64,000 bases of DNA from Thermoproteota archaeon (GTDB taxonomy: Archaea > Korarchaeota > Korarchaeia > Korarchaeales > Korarchaeaceae), in assembly GCA_027491915.1 (NCBI GenBank), contig JAOZGC010000004.1, positions 1-64,000 on the forward strand, read 5' to 3'. Below, in pieces: positions 7,751 to 16,112 of this stretch. The notes below the pieces were generated by a model that saw only the letters and a list, made by a program, of their open reading frames with translations, did no database searches and was not told the origin of the DNA. A program made the translations under genes and the position numbers. Within the stretch, counting starts at the first letter, position 1; every line of letters starts with the position of its first letter.

Positions 7751-9640
7751 CTATCCGGAGAGCGCCCTGGCCACGGCGAGCGGGACATCCTGCAAGCGGT
7801 CGAGCCTGAGGAACGACCCGCCGGCCACCTTGGACAGGTCCATGCAGATCCTCTCCCCCAACCTGGAACCCCTGGGAGAGGAATCCGGCACGTGAATCAC
7901 GAACAATCCCCTCAGCCGCGCGGCCTCCAGCCTGGGATCTCCGCCGACGTTGTACAGTCCGTCCGTTATCAGGATAAACCTCCTGTCCCTCCTGGAGAGC
8001 TTCCTCCCCTCTGAGAGGGCCGTCGATAGGGCGGATCTGAGGTTCGTGTAACCCACGGGGGCAAGGTCCAGGATGCCGGATATCAGCTCCCTCAGGTCTC
8101 TCCTCTCGCTCCCGCCCTTCAGGACGAAGGGGTGCGAGTTGAATCCCAGGACGGCGTACTCTCCCCCCCTCATGAGGTGGGAGGCCACGGCGGCCGTCAG
8201 GGCGGCGCTCGCTATCTTCAAGCCGCCCATGGAGCCGCTCGCGTCCAGTATTATGACGGCAGACCTGCTCCTCTCTGCGCGATCCAGACCGACCACGTCG
8301 TCGTACGTCAGGTGCTCCGGGAGCTTCCCGCTTTCCAGCATCTTCTGGATGGTTTCGTCTCCGTCGAAGTCCATGCCCGGCTCGTAGCTCCCCCTCACGG
8401 TCAGGGATCTTCCCCTGACCCTGGAGGCTATCAGGAACCCGCCCCTCACTATGGCCTTGGTGACCAGGGACCTGAAGACCCTCCTCAGGTCCTCTCTCAC
8501 GTACCACCTGACCTGCCGATAGAGCCTGACGGCGGCCGGCGGATCCCTCTGGATGGACGCGGCCAGGTCTCCCAGTCCCCCCTCAGATATGGCCCGGGCG
8601 ACCGCGTATCTGTTGACCTCCGCCAACTCTACGAGCTCCCTCACGCCGCCCACGGCCGCCGCCCGCCTGGCCCGCCTCAGGACGTCGGAGTAAGTTCCTT
8701 TGTCCGATTCCCCCTCCCCCTCCTCTCTCTCACCCTCGCCCTCGTCGTCTCCGTCTCGAGGAGTTCCCCCCCTCCATCGTGATGCTGCCGGCGTGTTCCC
8801 CCTCTCCCCCTCCCCCAGGACCCTCCTGACTATCCTCTCCACGACCGAGCGGGCCTCTTCCTGAGAGCCGAACACCTCTATCCTCTGAGGCAGCACCATC
8901 AGCGCCGCCTCCACCCACCCCTCCACCCCGGAGACCCCCATCTCCTCCGCCAGCGCCGCCAGGTCTATCGCCGATCTAACGGACCCACCCCTCCTGATCG
9001 AAGGATCCTCTCTGGTGGCCCTGACTATCTTCACGGCGGTCTCGGCCACCTCCTCGCTGGCCGACGCCCTGAGCCTGACTATTTCCACCTCCTCCTCCTC
9101 GGACTGGTACTCCAGCCTGACGAGGACGAATCTATCCCTCAGGGCCTCAGACAGCCTTGTCACCCCCACGCTCTCTTCCGGATTCTGGGTGGCTATTATC
9201 AGGAAGCCCTCTCTGGCCCTGAGTATCCCGAGGTGCGGCACGTGTATTATCCCCTCGTCCATGACCGGGAGGAGCGCGTTCTGGGCCGACTCGGGCAGCC
9301 TGTTCAGTTCGTTGATGAACAGCACCCCCCCGGCCAAGGCGGCCCGGGTCAGCGGCCCCTCGACGAAGGCCTCCCTGACGTAGCCCATCTTCAAGACGGA
9401 CGGGGGATCCCAGTAGCCGATGAGCTTGGATTCCGTGATCCTCTCATCCCCGTCCACCCTGACGAACTCCCGCCCGAGGTGGTCGGCGACGGCCCTGGCC
9501 AGAAGGGTTTTTCCCACGCCCACCGGACCCTCCAGCAGAACGTGGCGCCCGACGCGGGCGGCCATCAGGATTAGCCTGAGCTCCCTCTCCCTGCCGACTA
9601 TCCCGTGACGGCCGCGTATCTCATCCAGCTCCGACTCCAC
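7751..9640 (-). CDS. MoxR-type AAA+ ATPase fused to a VWA domain (magnesium-chelatase-like)
   Basis: The 629-aa protein joins an AAA+ module (Walker A GPVGVGKT at 38-45, Walker B region GGVLFINELNRL at 104-115) through a charged low-complexity linker (about 278-315) and a helical region to a von Willebrand A domain. The MIDAS motif DASGS is at 466-470. This is the ChlI plus ChlD arrangement in one chain. Related archaeal proteins act as MoxR/VWA chaperone pairs for metal insertion or complex assembly. No chelatase large subunit or porphyrin gene is near, so substrate is unknown. GTG start with a TATA box about 35 nt upstream. Confidence 0.9.
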   Translation of the reverse strand: MESELDEIRGRHGIVGRERELRLILMAARVGRHVLLEGPVGVGKTLLARAVADHLGREFVRVDGDERITESKLIGYWDPPSVLKMGYVREAFVEGPLTRAALAGGVLFINELNRLPESAQNALLPVMDEGIIHVPHLGILRAREGFLIIATQNPEESVGVTRLSEALRDRFVLVRLEYQSEEEEVEIVRLRASASEEVAETAVKIVRATREDPSIRRGGSVRSAIDLAALAEEMGVSGVEGWVEAALMVLPQRIEVFGSQEEARSVVERIVRRVLGEGERGNTPAASRWRGGTPRDGDDEGEGEREEGEGESDKGTYSDVLRRARRAAAVGGVRELVELAEVNRYAVARAISEGGLGDLAASIQRDPPAAVRLYRQVRWYVREDLRRVFRSLVTKAIVRGGFLIASRVRGRSLTVRGSYEPGMDFDGDETIQKMLESGKLPEHLTYDDVVGLDRAERSRSAVIILDASGSMGGLKIASAALTAAVASHLMRGGEYAVLGFNSHPFVLKGGSERRDLRELISGILDLAPVGYTNLRSALSTALSEGRKLSRRDRRFILITDGLYNVGGDPRLEAARLRGLFVIHVPDSSPRGSRLGERICMDLSKVAGGSFLRLDRLQDVPLAVARALSG

Positions 9641-9670
9641 GAAGTACCCCGATCCGTCCGGGGACGGGCG

Positions 9671-9682
9671 CGATAATAACGC
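9671..9682 (-). promoter_or_regulatory. TATA box for the MoxR/VWA gene
   Basis: The minus strand reads CGTTATTATCG about 31-42 nt upstream of the GTG at 9640, predicting a short leader of about 10 nt. It overlaps the deoC stop codon. Confidence 0.5.
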
Positions 9683-10359
9683 TACCCCGGCGCGCCGGAC
9701 ACCACGGCGATCCCGCGACTCGTGCCTATCCTCGAGGCCCCCGCCTCAATGAGCCTGATTGCGTCTCCGTAGGTCCTTATTCCGCCGGCAGCCTTGATCC
9801 CGGCGGAGTCTCCCACGGCGGACCTGATGATTTTCACATCCTCCACCGTCACACCCCTGGGGCCGAAGCCGGTGCACGTCTTCACGAAATCGGCCCCGCC
9901 TTCAACGACCGCCCTGGAGGCCTCCGCTATCTCCCCCTCCGTCAGGAGCCCCGTCTCGATTATCGCCTTCACCATCCCCTCCGGCCTCTCCGCCCTGAAG
10001 GCCGCCGCCACCGCCCTGACCTCCGAGGTCACGTAGTCGAGATCCCCGGCCTTCAACCTGCCTATGTTGACTACGACGTCTATCTCGTCGGCCCCGTCCC
10101 TCGCCGCCAGCTCCGCCTCCCTCATCTTTACGTCCCTCAAGTTGGCCCCCAGCGGGAATCCGACCACGGTGCAGACCCTGACCCCAGATCCCTCGGCCAG
10201 CGACCTGGCCAGACCGACGTAGCACGGGTTCACGCAGACCGCCCAGAAGCCGAACTCCGCCGCCTCCTCCACCAACCTCTCCACGTCGGCCGGCGTGGCG
10301 TCGGCCCTGAGCAGGGTGTGGTCTATGACGGCCGCCAGCTCCCTCCTGGTCAGCCTCAA
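9682..10359 (-). CDS. deoC: Deoxyribose-phosphate aldolase
   Basis: The 225-aa TIM-barrel class I aldolase cleaves 2-deoxyribose-5-phosphate to glyceraldehyde-3-phosphate and acetaldehyde. The Schiff-base lysine is K160 in DFVKTCTGFG, the second lysine K189 in GIKAAGG, and D93 lies in DEIDVVVNIG. I chose TTG 10359 because it follows GGAGGGG and overlaps the cmk stop as TTGA, a pattern seen elsewhere in this window; the ATG at 10383 would be a 28-nt overlap. Last gene of the Sua5-Kae1-Cmk-DeoC string. Confidence 0.93.
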   Translation of the reverse strand: MRLTRRELAAVIDHTLLRADATPADVERLVEEAAEFGFWAVCVNPCYVGLARSLAEGSGVRVCTVVGFPLGANLRDVKMREAELAARDGADEIDVVVNIGRLKAGDLDYVTSEVRAVAAAFRAERPEGMVKAIIETGLLTEGEIAEASRAVVEGGADFVKTCTGFGPRGVTVEDVKIIRSAVGDSAGIKAAGGIRTYGDAIRLIEAGASRIGTSRGIAVVSGAPG

Positions 10360-10943
10360 GGTCGCCCCTCCAGTCCAAACCATGAGTCTATGAAAATCCT
10401 GGCCACGGAGAAGGTCTGCTCAGGGGTCAATTTAGTCGTATCTATGACCAGGTTGAAGGGACTAAGGTCCTCTCCGAGCCTGAATCCGTATATCTCCCGA
10501 TATATCTCGAAGGTCTCCCCGTCTCTCCTCTCTATCTTGCGCCTGGCCTCATCCACCTCTATCCCGTCTCTCTTCGCCACCCTGGCGGCGCGGACGTCCA
10601 GGTCGGCCTTCAGGAATATGGCCAGCTTGTCCTCGGCGGACAGCAGGTAGGCCATGGTCCAGGAATCCAGCAGCACGTCCCCCCTCTCCTCCGCGATCCT
10701 GATGAGCTCCTCATCCACCCTCCTGTCAAAGCTCGGATCCCTCCTCCTCATCTCAAGCGCGGCCCTCCCTCCCTCCCTCTCCCACCAGCCCGGATCCTCG
10801 AGCGCCGCCTCGCCGCCTATCATCCTCTTCAGGGCGTCCCCCCCAGAGAAGTAGGCGAGGCCGTAGTGCTCGGCCAGCCTCCTTCCAAGGGTGCTCTTTC
10901 CGCTGCCGGTCAGTCCAGAGAGGCATATCTTCATCCGGCTCAC
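10356..10943 (-). CDS. cmk: Cytidylate kinase (archaeal Cmk)
   Basis: The 195-aa P-loop kinase has GLTGSGKST at 10-18 and an FSGGDALKRM segment resembling the SGD motif of archaeal CMP kinases. An arginine-rich lid follows and the LID/NMP helices match that family rather than adenylate kinase. It phosphorylates CMP/dCMP. The GTG start overlaps the kae1 stop as GTGA; an ATG three codons later is possible. A related nucleotide kinase cannot be fully excluded. Confidence 0.8.
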   Translation of the reverse strand: MSRMKICLSGLTGSGKSTLGRRLAEHYGLAYFSGGDALKRMIGGEAALEDPGWWEREGGRAALEMRRRDPSFDRRVDEELIRIAEERGDVLLDSWTMAYLLSAEDKLAIFLKADLDVRAARVAKRDGIEVDEARRKIERRDGETFEIYREIYGFRLGEDLSPFNLVIDTTKLTPEQTFSVARIFIDSWFGLEGRP

Positions 10944-11959
10944 CCCCGTCGCGATCGGCCCTCCAGCAGGGCCCTCAATTCATCCTTCCTCAAAAACCTC
11001 CACTCGAGCTCGTCCACCCTCCAGTCCGGCAAGACCCGACTCTCCCCCACCTCGGTCTCGCCGAACTGGGCCAGGGCGAGGATGCCAGCCCACGCCACCA
11101 TGGCGCCGTTGTCCCTGCACAGCTCCGGCGGCGTCACCCTGAGCTCCGCGCCCCTCTCCTCGCACATGATCTCCATCTTCTCCCTCAGTCTCGGGGAGGC
11201 GCCGACCCCCCCCACTATGAGCACCTCCCCCCTGCCGGTCGCCGCCAGCGCCCTCTCCGTGACCTCGACCAGCATTGAGAAGGCGACCTCCACGAAGCTC
11301 CAGGCGACGTCCTCGGGCCTGACTCCCTGCCTGATCCTCCTCTCCGCCTCTGTGACGAGCCCGCTGAAGGCCATGTCCATTCCCTTCACGGTGTACGGGA
11401 GGTCTACCCACTCGCCCTCGATTGAATCCAGCTTGGGGCCGGCGGGAAAACCGAGGCCCAGCTTGCGCCCCAACTTCTCCTGGGCGTTGCCTAGGCCTAT
11501 GTCCAGGGTCTCGCCCAGGACCCTCACCCTCCCACCCTCTTCCACCAGGATCTGGGTGTTCCCGCCGGCCACGTAGACCACCAACGGATCATCCGCCCCC
11601 GTGGCCAGCCTGCCTATCTCTATGTGGGCGATCGGGTGGTTCACCCCGACCAGTGGCTTCCCTCCCCGGAGGGCCAGAGCCCTGGCGGCCAGCGCCCCCA
11701 CCTGGAGCGGCTGCCCCATTCCGGGCCCCCTGCTGAAGGCCACCAGGTCCACCTCCCCGAAGGTCAGGCCCGCCTCCCTCAGCGCCTCCCTGACCAGGTC
11801 GGGGATGACGCGGGAGTGGTGCTCCGCGGCCTCTCCCGGCCTGAACCCGCCGAGGTCGGATCTGATGGCCGACGACACGTTGGCCATTATCCTCCCGTCG
11901 GAGTCGACTATCCCGACGCCGGCCGTGTGGGCTGTGGACTCTATCCCCAACGAGATCAA
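10940..11959 (-). CDS. kae1: KEOPS subunit Kae1, tRNA N6-threonylcarbamoyladenosine synthase
   Basis: The 339-aa ASKHA-fold protein transfers threonylcarbamoyl to A37 of ANN-decoding tRNAs. Landmarks are the N-terminal GIESTAHT, the metal-binding NHPIAHIEIG at 107-116, the VYVAGGNTQI strand, and GGVGASPRLRE near residue 250. It is not fused to Bud32, unlike in many Euryarchaeota. TTG start overlapping the sua5 stop (TTGA). Sua5 upstream makes the threonylcarbamoyl-AMP substrate, so two steps of one pathway are co-translated. Confidence 0.96.
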   Translation of the reverse strand: MISLGIESTAHTAGVGIVDSDGRIMANVSSAIRSDLGGFRPGEAAEHHSRVIPDLVREALREAGLTFGEVDLVAFSRGPGMGQPLQVGALAARALALRGGKPLVGVNHPIAHIEIGRLATGADDPLVVYVAGGNTQILVEEGGRVRVLGETLDIGLGNAQEKLGRKLGLGFPAGPKLDSIEGEWVDLPYTVKGMDMAFSGLVTEAERRIRQGVRPEDVAWSFVEVAFSMLVEVTERALAATGRGEVLIVGGVGASPRLREKMEIMCEERGAELRVTPPELCRDNGAMVAWAGILALAQFGETEVGESRVLPDWRVDELEWRFLRKDELRALLEGRSRRG

Positions 11960-12588
11960 TCTGATCCCACCAGCTCCCGATACGCCGTCAACACCTCGTC
12001 GAAGTCCACAGGTCCATCCCTGACCAGCTCTGGCGGTCTCACCGTCAGGTCAACTATGGTCGACACGGAGGAGGAGCCTATCCTGCCGACGTCGACCAGC
12101 ACCTCGGCCCTGGGTATCTCCCTGGCCGCCGCCTCCGCCGTGAAGGGAGGGGGGTTTCCGCTTATGTTGGCGCTGGTGGCCGTGAGCGCCCGGCCGAAGT
12201 ACTCTATTATCTGGACGGCCACCGAGCTGGCCGGAACTCTTATTCCTATGGCCCTCGGGTTGAGGACGTCCGGGACCGTCTCCTTCTTGGGCAGTATGAA
12301 CGTCACCGGCCCGGGCAGGAACCTCCTCATTATGGCCTCCGTCAGGTCGTCGAGGCGGGCGTACCTCTTGGCCATCTCGATGCCCGCCACCGCTATGGTC
12401 AGCGGCTTGCTCCTCGGCCTGAGCTTGACCCTGTACACCATGTCCACGGCCTCGGGATTCTCCGCATCGGCCCCGAGGGCGTAGGCCGTATCCGTCGGGT
12501 ATATTATAAGCCCCCCGGAGTCCAGGACCTCCTTCACGTCCCTCAGACAGCTCCCGCTGCAGCCTGCCCTGGACGCGTACCTCCTCAA
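11956..12588 (-). CDS. sua5: Threonylcarbamoyl-AMP synthase (Sua5/YrdC domain)
   Basis: The 210-aa protein is a YrdC domain without the C-terminal Sua5 domain. It contains the PTDTAYALG motif, KLRPRSKPL (the K-x-R...S nucleotide-binding motif) and TATSANISGNP. It makes threonylcarbamoyl-AMP from threonine, bicarbonate and ATP for kae1. The TTG at 12588 adds a cysteine-containing 15-residue leader before the fold begins at about VKEVLDSGG; a GTG at that point is the alternative start. Confidence 0.94.
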   Translation of the reverse strand: MRRYASRAGCSGSCLRDVKEVLDSGGLIIYPTDTAYALGADAENPEAVDMVYRVKLRPRSKPLTIAVAGIEMAKRYARLDDLTEAIMRRFLPGPVTFILPKKETVPDVLNPRAIGIRVPASSVAVQIIEYFGRALTATSANISGNPPPFTAEAAAREIPRAEVLVDVGRIGSSSVSTIVDLTVRPPELVRDGPVDFDEVLTAYRELVGSD

Positions 12589-12612
12589 GTCGACCCCTCC
12601 CGCCGCCTCCCC

Positions 12613-12627
12613 CCTATGTTAATTTGT
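12613..12627. promoter_or_regulatory. Bidirectional TATA region between sua5 and map
   Basis: The AT island tatgttaattt (12615-12625) lies in a GC-rich gap. Rightward it predicts a start near 12648, shortly before the TTG at 12661. Leftward it would give a start near the sua5 TTG. Confidence 0.5.
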
Positions 12628-12660
12628 CGCTTCCCCCCCGACCGCCGGGTGCCTCCTGGG

Positions 12661-13551
12661 TTGAATTCATCCGATCACGAGAGGCTTGGGAGGGCGCTGG
12701 CCTCGATCCTGGAATCTGTCTCCAAGATTATTGAGCCGGGCAAGAGCCTACTTGAGATAGCCGAGGCTGCCGAGGACATGATAAGGTCCTCCGGCTTCAA
12801 GCCGGCGTTTCCGGCCAACATATCGGTGGGTCGCACCGCGGCGCACTACACCCCCCCACCCGGCGACGGGAGCGTCGTCCCGGAAGACGGCCTGATCAAG
12901 ATCGACCTGGGACTCAGAGACGATCGAGGTCTCATAGTCGACGCGGCCAGATCCATAGGGTTCGGCCCGTCTCAGGGTAAAATGATAGAGGCGGCAAAGT
13001 CGGCCGTCGAAGCCGCCGCCAGGTCCATGAAGCCCGGCACGAGGATATCCAAGGTGAGCTCCGAGATATACAGGACCATCAGGTCGGCGGGATTCAAGCC
13101 TGTGGAGAACCTGTCCGGACACAAGATAGAGCCCTTCAGGCTTCACGCCGGAGTGAGCGTTCCGAACGTTCCCTCCATCACCTCCAGGTACAAGCTTCGC
13201 CCCGGAGACGTCTTCGCTGTGGAGCCCTTCGTTGTCCCCGGCGACGCCGCCGGCTTCGTCGTCGAGTCCCCCCCAGCCCTGATATTCTCCCTCAGACGGA
13301 AGATCCGCACCAGGAATCTCCTGGAGAGGAAGATCTTAGAGGCCGCCAGGGTGGATTTCGCCGGGCTCCCATTCTGCGAGAGGTGGCTGATTCAGCGCGG
13401 GGAGAGGCTGAGCGGCGCCCTAGAGAGACTCGTCCGAATCGGGGCCCTGGACGATTATCCCCCGCTGGTGGAATTCAGCGGGAGGCAGGTGGCCCAGTGG
13501 GAGAACACGATACTCGTCACCGAGGACGGCGGCGTCGTGCTGACCGAGTGA
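12661..13551 (+). CDS. map: Methionine aminopeptidase, type II
   Basis: The 296-aa pita-bread enzyme removes initiator methionine. All five metal ligands are visible: D82 (KIDLG), D94 (IVDAA), H154 (SGHKI), E188 (AVEPF) and E281 (WENTIL). The substrate histidine is H62. Positions match those of characterised archaeal type II enzymes almost exactly when TTG 12661 is used. The open frame continues to 12616, but that would start inside the promoter AT island. hjc follows after 6 nt. Confidence 0.95.
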   Translation: MNSSDHERLGRALASILESVSKIIEPGKSLLEIAEAAEDMIRSSGFKPAFPANISVGRTAAHYTPPPGDGSVVPEDGLIKIDLGLRDDRGLIVDAARSIGFGPSQGKMIEAAKSAVEAAARSMKPGTRISKVSSEIYRTIRSAGFKPVENLSGHKIEPFRLHAGVSVPNVPSITSRYKLRPGDVFAVEPFVVPGDAAGFVVESPPALIFSLRRKIRTRNLLERKILEAARVDFAGLPFCERWLIQRGERLSGALERLVRIGALDDYPPLVEFSGRQVAQWENTILVTEDGGVVLTE

Positions 13552-13557
13552 TGGACG

Positions 13558-13983
13558 ATGCCCAGGACCGCGAAGGGTGCCAGGGGGGAGAGGGAGCTTC
13601 TGGACTTGCTGTGGTCTTCTGGAGCCGGGGCCGTCAGGGTGGCCGGCAGCGGGAGCACGGGGAGACCCTCCGCCGATTTGATCGCCGCCGGCCCCGGGGG
13701 ACTAGCGGTCATAGAGGTTAAGGTGACGTCGAAGGACGCCGTTTACGTGGACTCGGCCGAGGTCAGGTCCGCCAGCAGGCTGGCCTCCGCCATGGGGGGG
13801 AGGGCGTACGTGGCGGTCAAATTCACGTCCCTCAGGACGGGCGACTTCTTCATAGTGCCGGTGGAGAAGATGGAGAGGGTCGGCTCCACCTACAAGATTA
13901 CGGTCGAATGGGCCAGGAGGGTCGGCGTGGGGGCCAGGGAATTCGGCATGATCCTGGCTGGCAGGATCTCCCAGCTGAAGTAA
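13558..13983 (+). CDS. hjc: Holliday junction resolvase Hjc
   Basis: The 141-aa nuclease has the archaeal Hjc active site: E11 (ARGERELL), D40 (PSADLI) and E53-x-K55 (VIEVK). It resolves four-way DNA junctions in recombination repair as a homodimer. It starts with ATG 6 nt downstream of the map stop and is convergent with the tRNA endonuclease gene. Confidence 0.95.
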   Translation: MPRTAKGARGERELLDLLWSSGAGAVRVAGSGSTGRPSADLIAAGPGGLAVIEVKVTSKDAVYVDSAEVRSASRLASAMGGRAYVAVKFTSLRTGDFFIVPVEKMERVGSTYKITVEWARRVGVGAREFGMILAGRISQLK

Positions 13984-13984
13984 C

Positions 13985-15085
13985 TCAGGGTTTGATCCAC
14001 TCGAGCTTGTAGTTCCTTATCCTCCCCTCTCCGGCGACCGACACCACCAGGTCCTTCCTCACCGAGGTCGCCACCCTGCCGGCCCTCAGCAGCTCAACCG
14101 GCAGGATCTTCCACCCGGGGGCGCTCGCCATGACCAGATAGGGGGCGTGGTCCAAGCCCGGTCCCTTCTCGTAGAGCATGAAGTCAACGCCGTACTTCGA
14201 CGCCGGCTTGACGACGTACCCCTTCGACCGCCAGAAGGAGAAGACTTTGGCCTTCACCCTACCCCCGACCCGGAGCTCCTCCACCCTCTCGAGGAGCAGA
14301 TTACGATCGCACGGCTTCCCCCCGACGTTCTCGACCGATAGGACCCCGAGGCTCACCAGGTATATGGCCTCGAACAGGGAGAGGACCAGGGGGACTTCGT
14401 ACAAGAGGCCCGGCTTCGGCTTCTCCACGCCCATCGGGTGTCCCCAGAAATCGGCCCGGTACAGGGAGCCGCCGGAGGGTCCGTCCCATATCACCACCTT
14501 GTCATGGATCAGCCGGCCGGAGCACTTCGGCAGCCCGGCCCTGACCCTCGCCACCCCCATCGGGAGGAAGCTCTCCGCCCTGTAGTATGTGACGTCCAGC
14601 TCGTCGTCCACTATGGCGAAGACGAGCTTCTTCCTCAGCCTGCCGGCGTACGCAACCAGATCCAAGAGGTCCCCGTGCATAACGGGCTCGTCCTCCGATA
14701 GGGGAACCACCAGTTCCCTGGCCGCAGACTCACCCCTCATGCTGCCCCTGGGATACAACCTGAGGAAGGGGGTCCTCTCCTCGTGTCTGACTATCCTCTC
14801 CCTCCTCCTGAGGTCCGAATACACCACAAACTTCAGGAAGTCGTCGGGACGCTTTGACGCCAGGAGCTCCAGCGCGGCGGCCTGGTCGCCGATCCCCTCC
14901 ACCTCCAGCTCTCCTCTCCCAACCAGGTACGCGGCCTCCAGCAGGCTGAGCCTCGCCGCCCCTCCCTCCGGTCTCCCCCCGTATCCCTCCTCGTAGAGCG
15001 TCCTCAGGGTCTGCTCGTCCCCGCTTATCAGGACTCCCCGCTCCCCCCCTCCCTCCAACCTCCCCCTCAATCGACCGGCCGTCAC
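13985..15085 (-). CDS. endA: tRNA-splicing endonuclease, fused two-repeat form
   Basis: The 366-aa chain contains two endonuclease repeats. The C-terminal one carries the catalytic triad Tyr305 (DFMLYEKGP), His313 (DHAPYLV) and Lys344 (VRKDLV). The N-terminal repeat (about 1-170) has the fold pattern (SLLEAAYLVGRG, DDFLKFVVYSDLR) but lacks the triad. This fits an alpha2-type enzyme, a homodimer of fused subunits, cutting bulge-helix-bulge introns. All three tRNA genes in the window lack introns. Stop is 2 nt from the convergent hjc stop; start overlaps the upstream oxidoreductase by 4 nt. Confidence 0.9.
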   Translation of the reverse strand: MTAGRLRGRLEGGGERGVLISGDEQTLRTLYEEGYGGRPEGGAARLSLLEAAYLVGRGELEVEGIGDQAAALELLASKRPDDFLKFVVYSDLRRRERIVRHEERTPFLRLYPRGSMRGESAARELVVPLSEDEPVMHGDLLDLVAYAGRLRKKLVFAIVDDELDVTYYRAESFLPMGVARVRAGLPKCSGRLIHDKVVIWDGPSGGSLYRADFWGHPMGVEKPKPGLLYEVPLVLSLFEAIYLVSLGVLSVENVGGKPCDRNLLLERVEELRVGGRVKAKVFSFWRSKGYVVKPASKYGVDFMLYEKGPGLDHAPYLVMASAPGWKILPVELLRAGRVATSVRKDLVVSVAGEGRIRNYKLEWIKP

Positions 15086-16050
15086 TTCCGCGCAGACCCC
15101 CCGCGCGGTCCCGTCCCGAGCACCGTGGAGTTCCTCAGACCACTGAATATGGTCCTCAGGACCTTTGAGGCGAACTCTATTCCTATCTCCGGCTCCGCCG
15201 AGTTCCTCACGTGATCAACGAAGTAACCGAGTTCCTCCATCAGGGGCTCCCTCCAGTAGAGCCTCGGAATGGTCGCCCCCTCCTTGTGCTCCACCGTCAG
15301 CCTCTGGGACACGTAGTCCAGCTCGGCGCTCCCCTCGGAGCCGGATATCCTCAGCGACCTGACCCCGACCGGGGTGAGCCAGTTGACCTCGATTATCCCT
15401 ATGACCGACCCCGGGTAGTCCATTACGAGCAGGGCCACGTCCTCCCTCTCCCGGGAGGTGGCGTAGCTGACGAACGTCCTCACGCTGTTCGGCTCTCTCC
15501 CCAGGAGGTCCATCTGAACGTACGCCTCGTGAATCGCCAGATCCAGGGTGACGCCTATCTCCCACCTGACGTCCCTCTTTGGGCTCCTCCCTATCCTCTT
15601 ACCGGATATCAGGTAGGGATCCCCTATCTCTCCCCTCCGGACGGTCTCCTTGAGGGCCGCGTATCCCGGATTGAACAGCTCTATGAATCCCGGGACGACC
15701 ACCGCTCCCCCCCTCCGCGCCGCGGATATCAGGTCTTCCAGCTCCCTCTCGCTGGTGGCGACGGGCTTCTCTACCAGCACCCCTACCCCCCTCTCCGCCG
15801 CCGCGGCCGCGGTCCTGGCCAGATGCTGCGGGGTGACCACGACGCTGACGGCGTCCAGATTCTCCCTGTCCAGCATTCTCTCCGGATCGGAATAGGCCCT
15901 GGCCCCGTACCTCTCCCCGATCCTCCTGGCCTTGACCTCGTCAACGTCGGCCACGGCGGTCAGCTCCACCCCCCCGAGCTCCCGGTAGACCCTTGCGTGG
16001 GCGGAGCCGAACCACCCGCACCCTATGACGCCGACCCTCAGCCTCTCCAT
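15082..16050 (-). CDS. Gfo/Idh/MocA-family NAD(P)-dependent oxidoreductase
   Basis: The 322-aa protein begins at ATG 16050 with a Rossmann strand (VGVIGCGWFGSAHARVY) and has the family's EKPVA segment near residue 95, where the lysine is catalytic. The C-terminal alpha/beta substrate domain follows, with DLAIHEAYVQMDLLG supplying the histidine. Members oxidise sugars, UDP-sugars, inositol or biliverdin; the substrate here is unknown. A TATA box about 25 nt upstream puts transcription start at or near the ATG, so the mRNA is probably leaderless. Confidence 0.87.
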   Translation of the reverse strand: MERLRVGVIGCGWFGSAHARVYRELGGVELTAVADVDEVKARRIGERYGARAYSDPERMLDRENLDAVSVVVTPQHLARTAAAAAERGVGVLVEKPVATSERELEDLISAARRGGAVVVPGFIELFNPGYAALKETVRRGEIGDPYLISGKRIGRSPKRDVRWEIGVTLDLAIHEAYVQMDLLGREPNSVRTFVSYATSREREDVALLVMDYPGSVIGIIEVNWLTPVGVRSLRISGSEGSAELDYVSQRLTVEHKEGATIPRLYWREPLMEELGYFVDHVRNSAEPEIGIEFASKVLRTIFSGLRNSTVLGTGPRGGSARK

Positions 16051-16067
16051 CCGGCCCCCCGCCGCCG

Positions 16068-16081
16068 CCCGATAAATAACT
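16068..16081. promoter_or_regulatory. Bidirectional TATA region between the oxidoreductase and UbiA genes
   Basis: The sequence gataaataac (16071-16080) is the only AT-rich block in the gap. It is 21-30 nt upstream of the ATG at 16050 on the minus strand and about 35 nt upstream of the GTG at 16113 on the plus strand. A perfect 7-bp hairpin (16090-16096/16102-16108) lies at the expected rightward start. Confidence 0.55.
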
Positions 16082-16112
16082 GTTGAAGCCCCACCGGGGT
16101 TCGGTGGGTTGA

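Noticed and set aside
16090-16108. Perfect 7-bp hairpin before the UbiA gene as a riboswitch or terminator
   Set aside because: It straddles the predicted transcription start and is too short and isolated to support either call.
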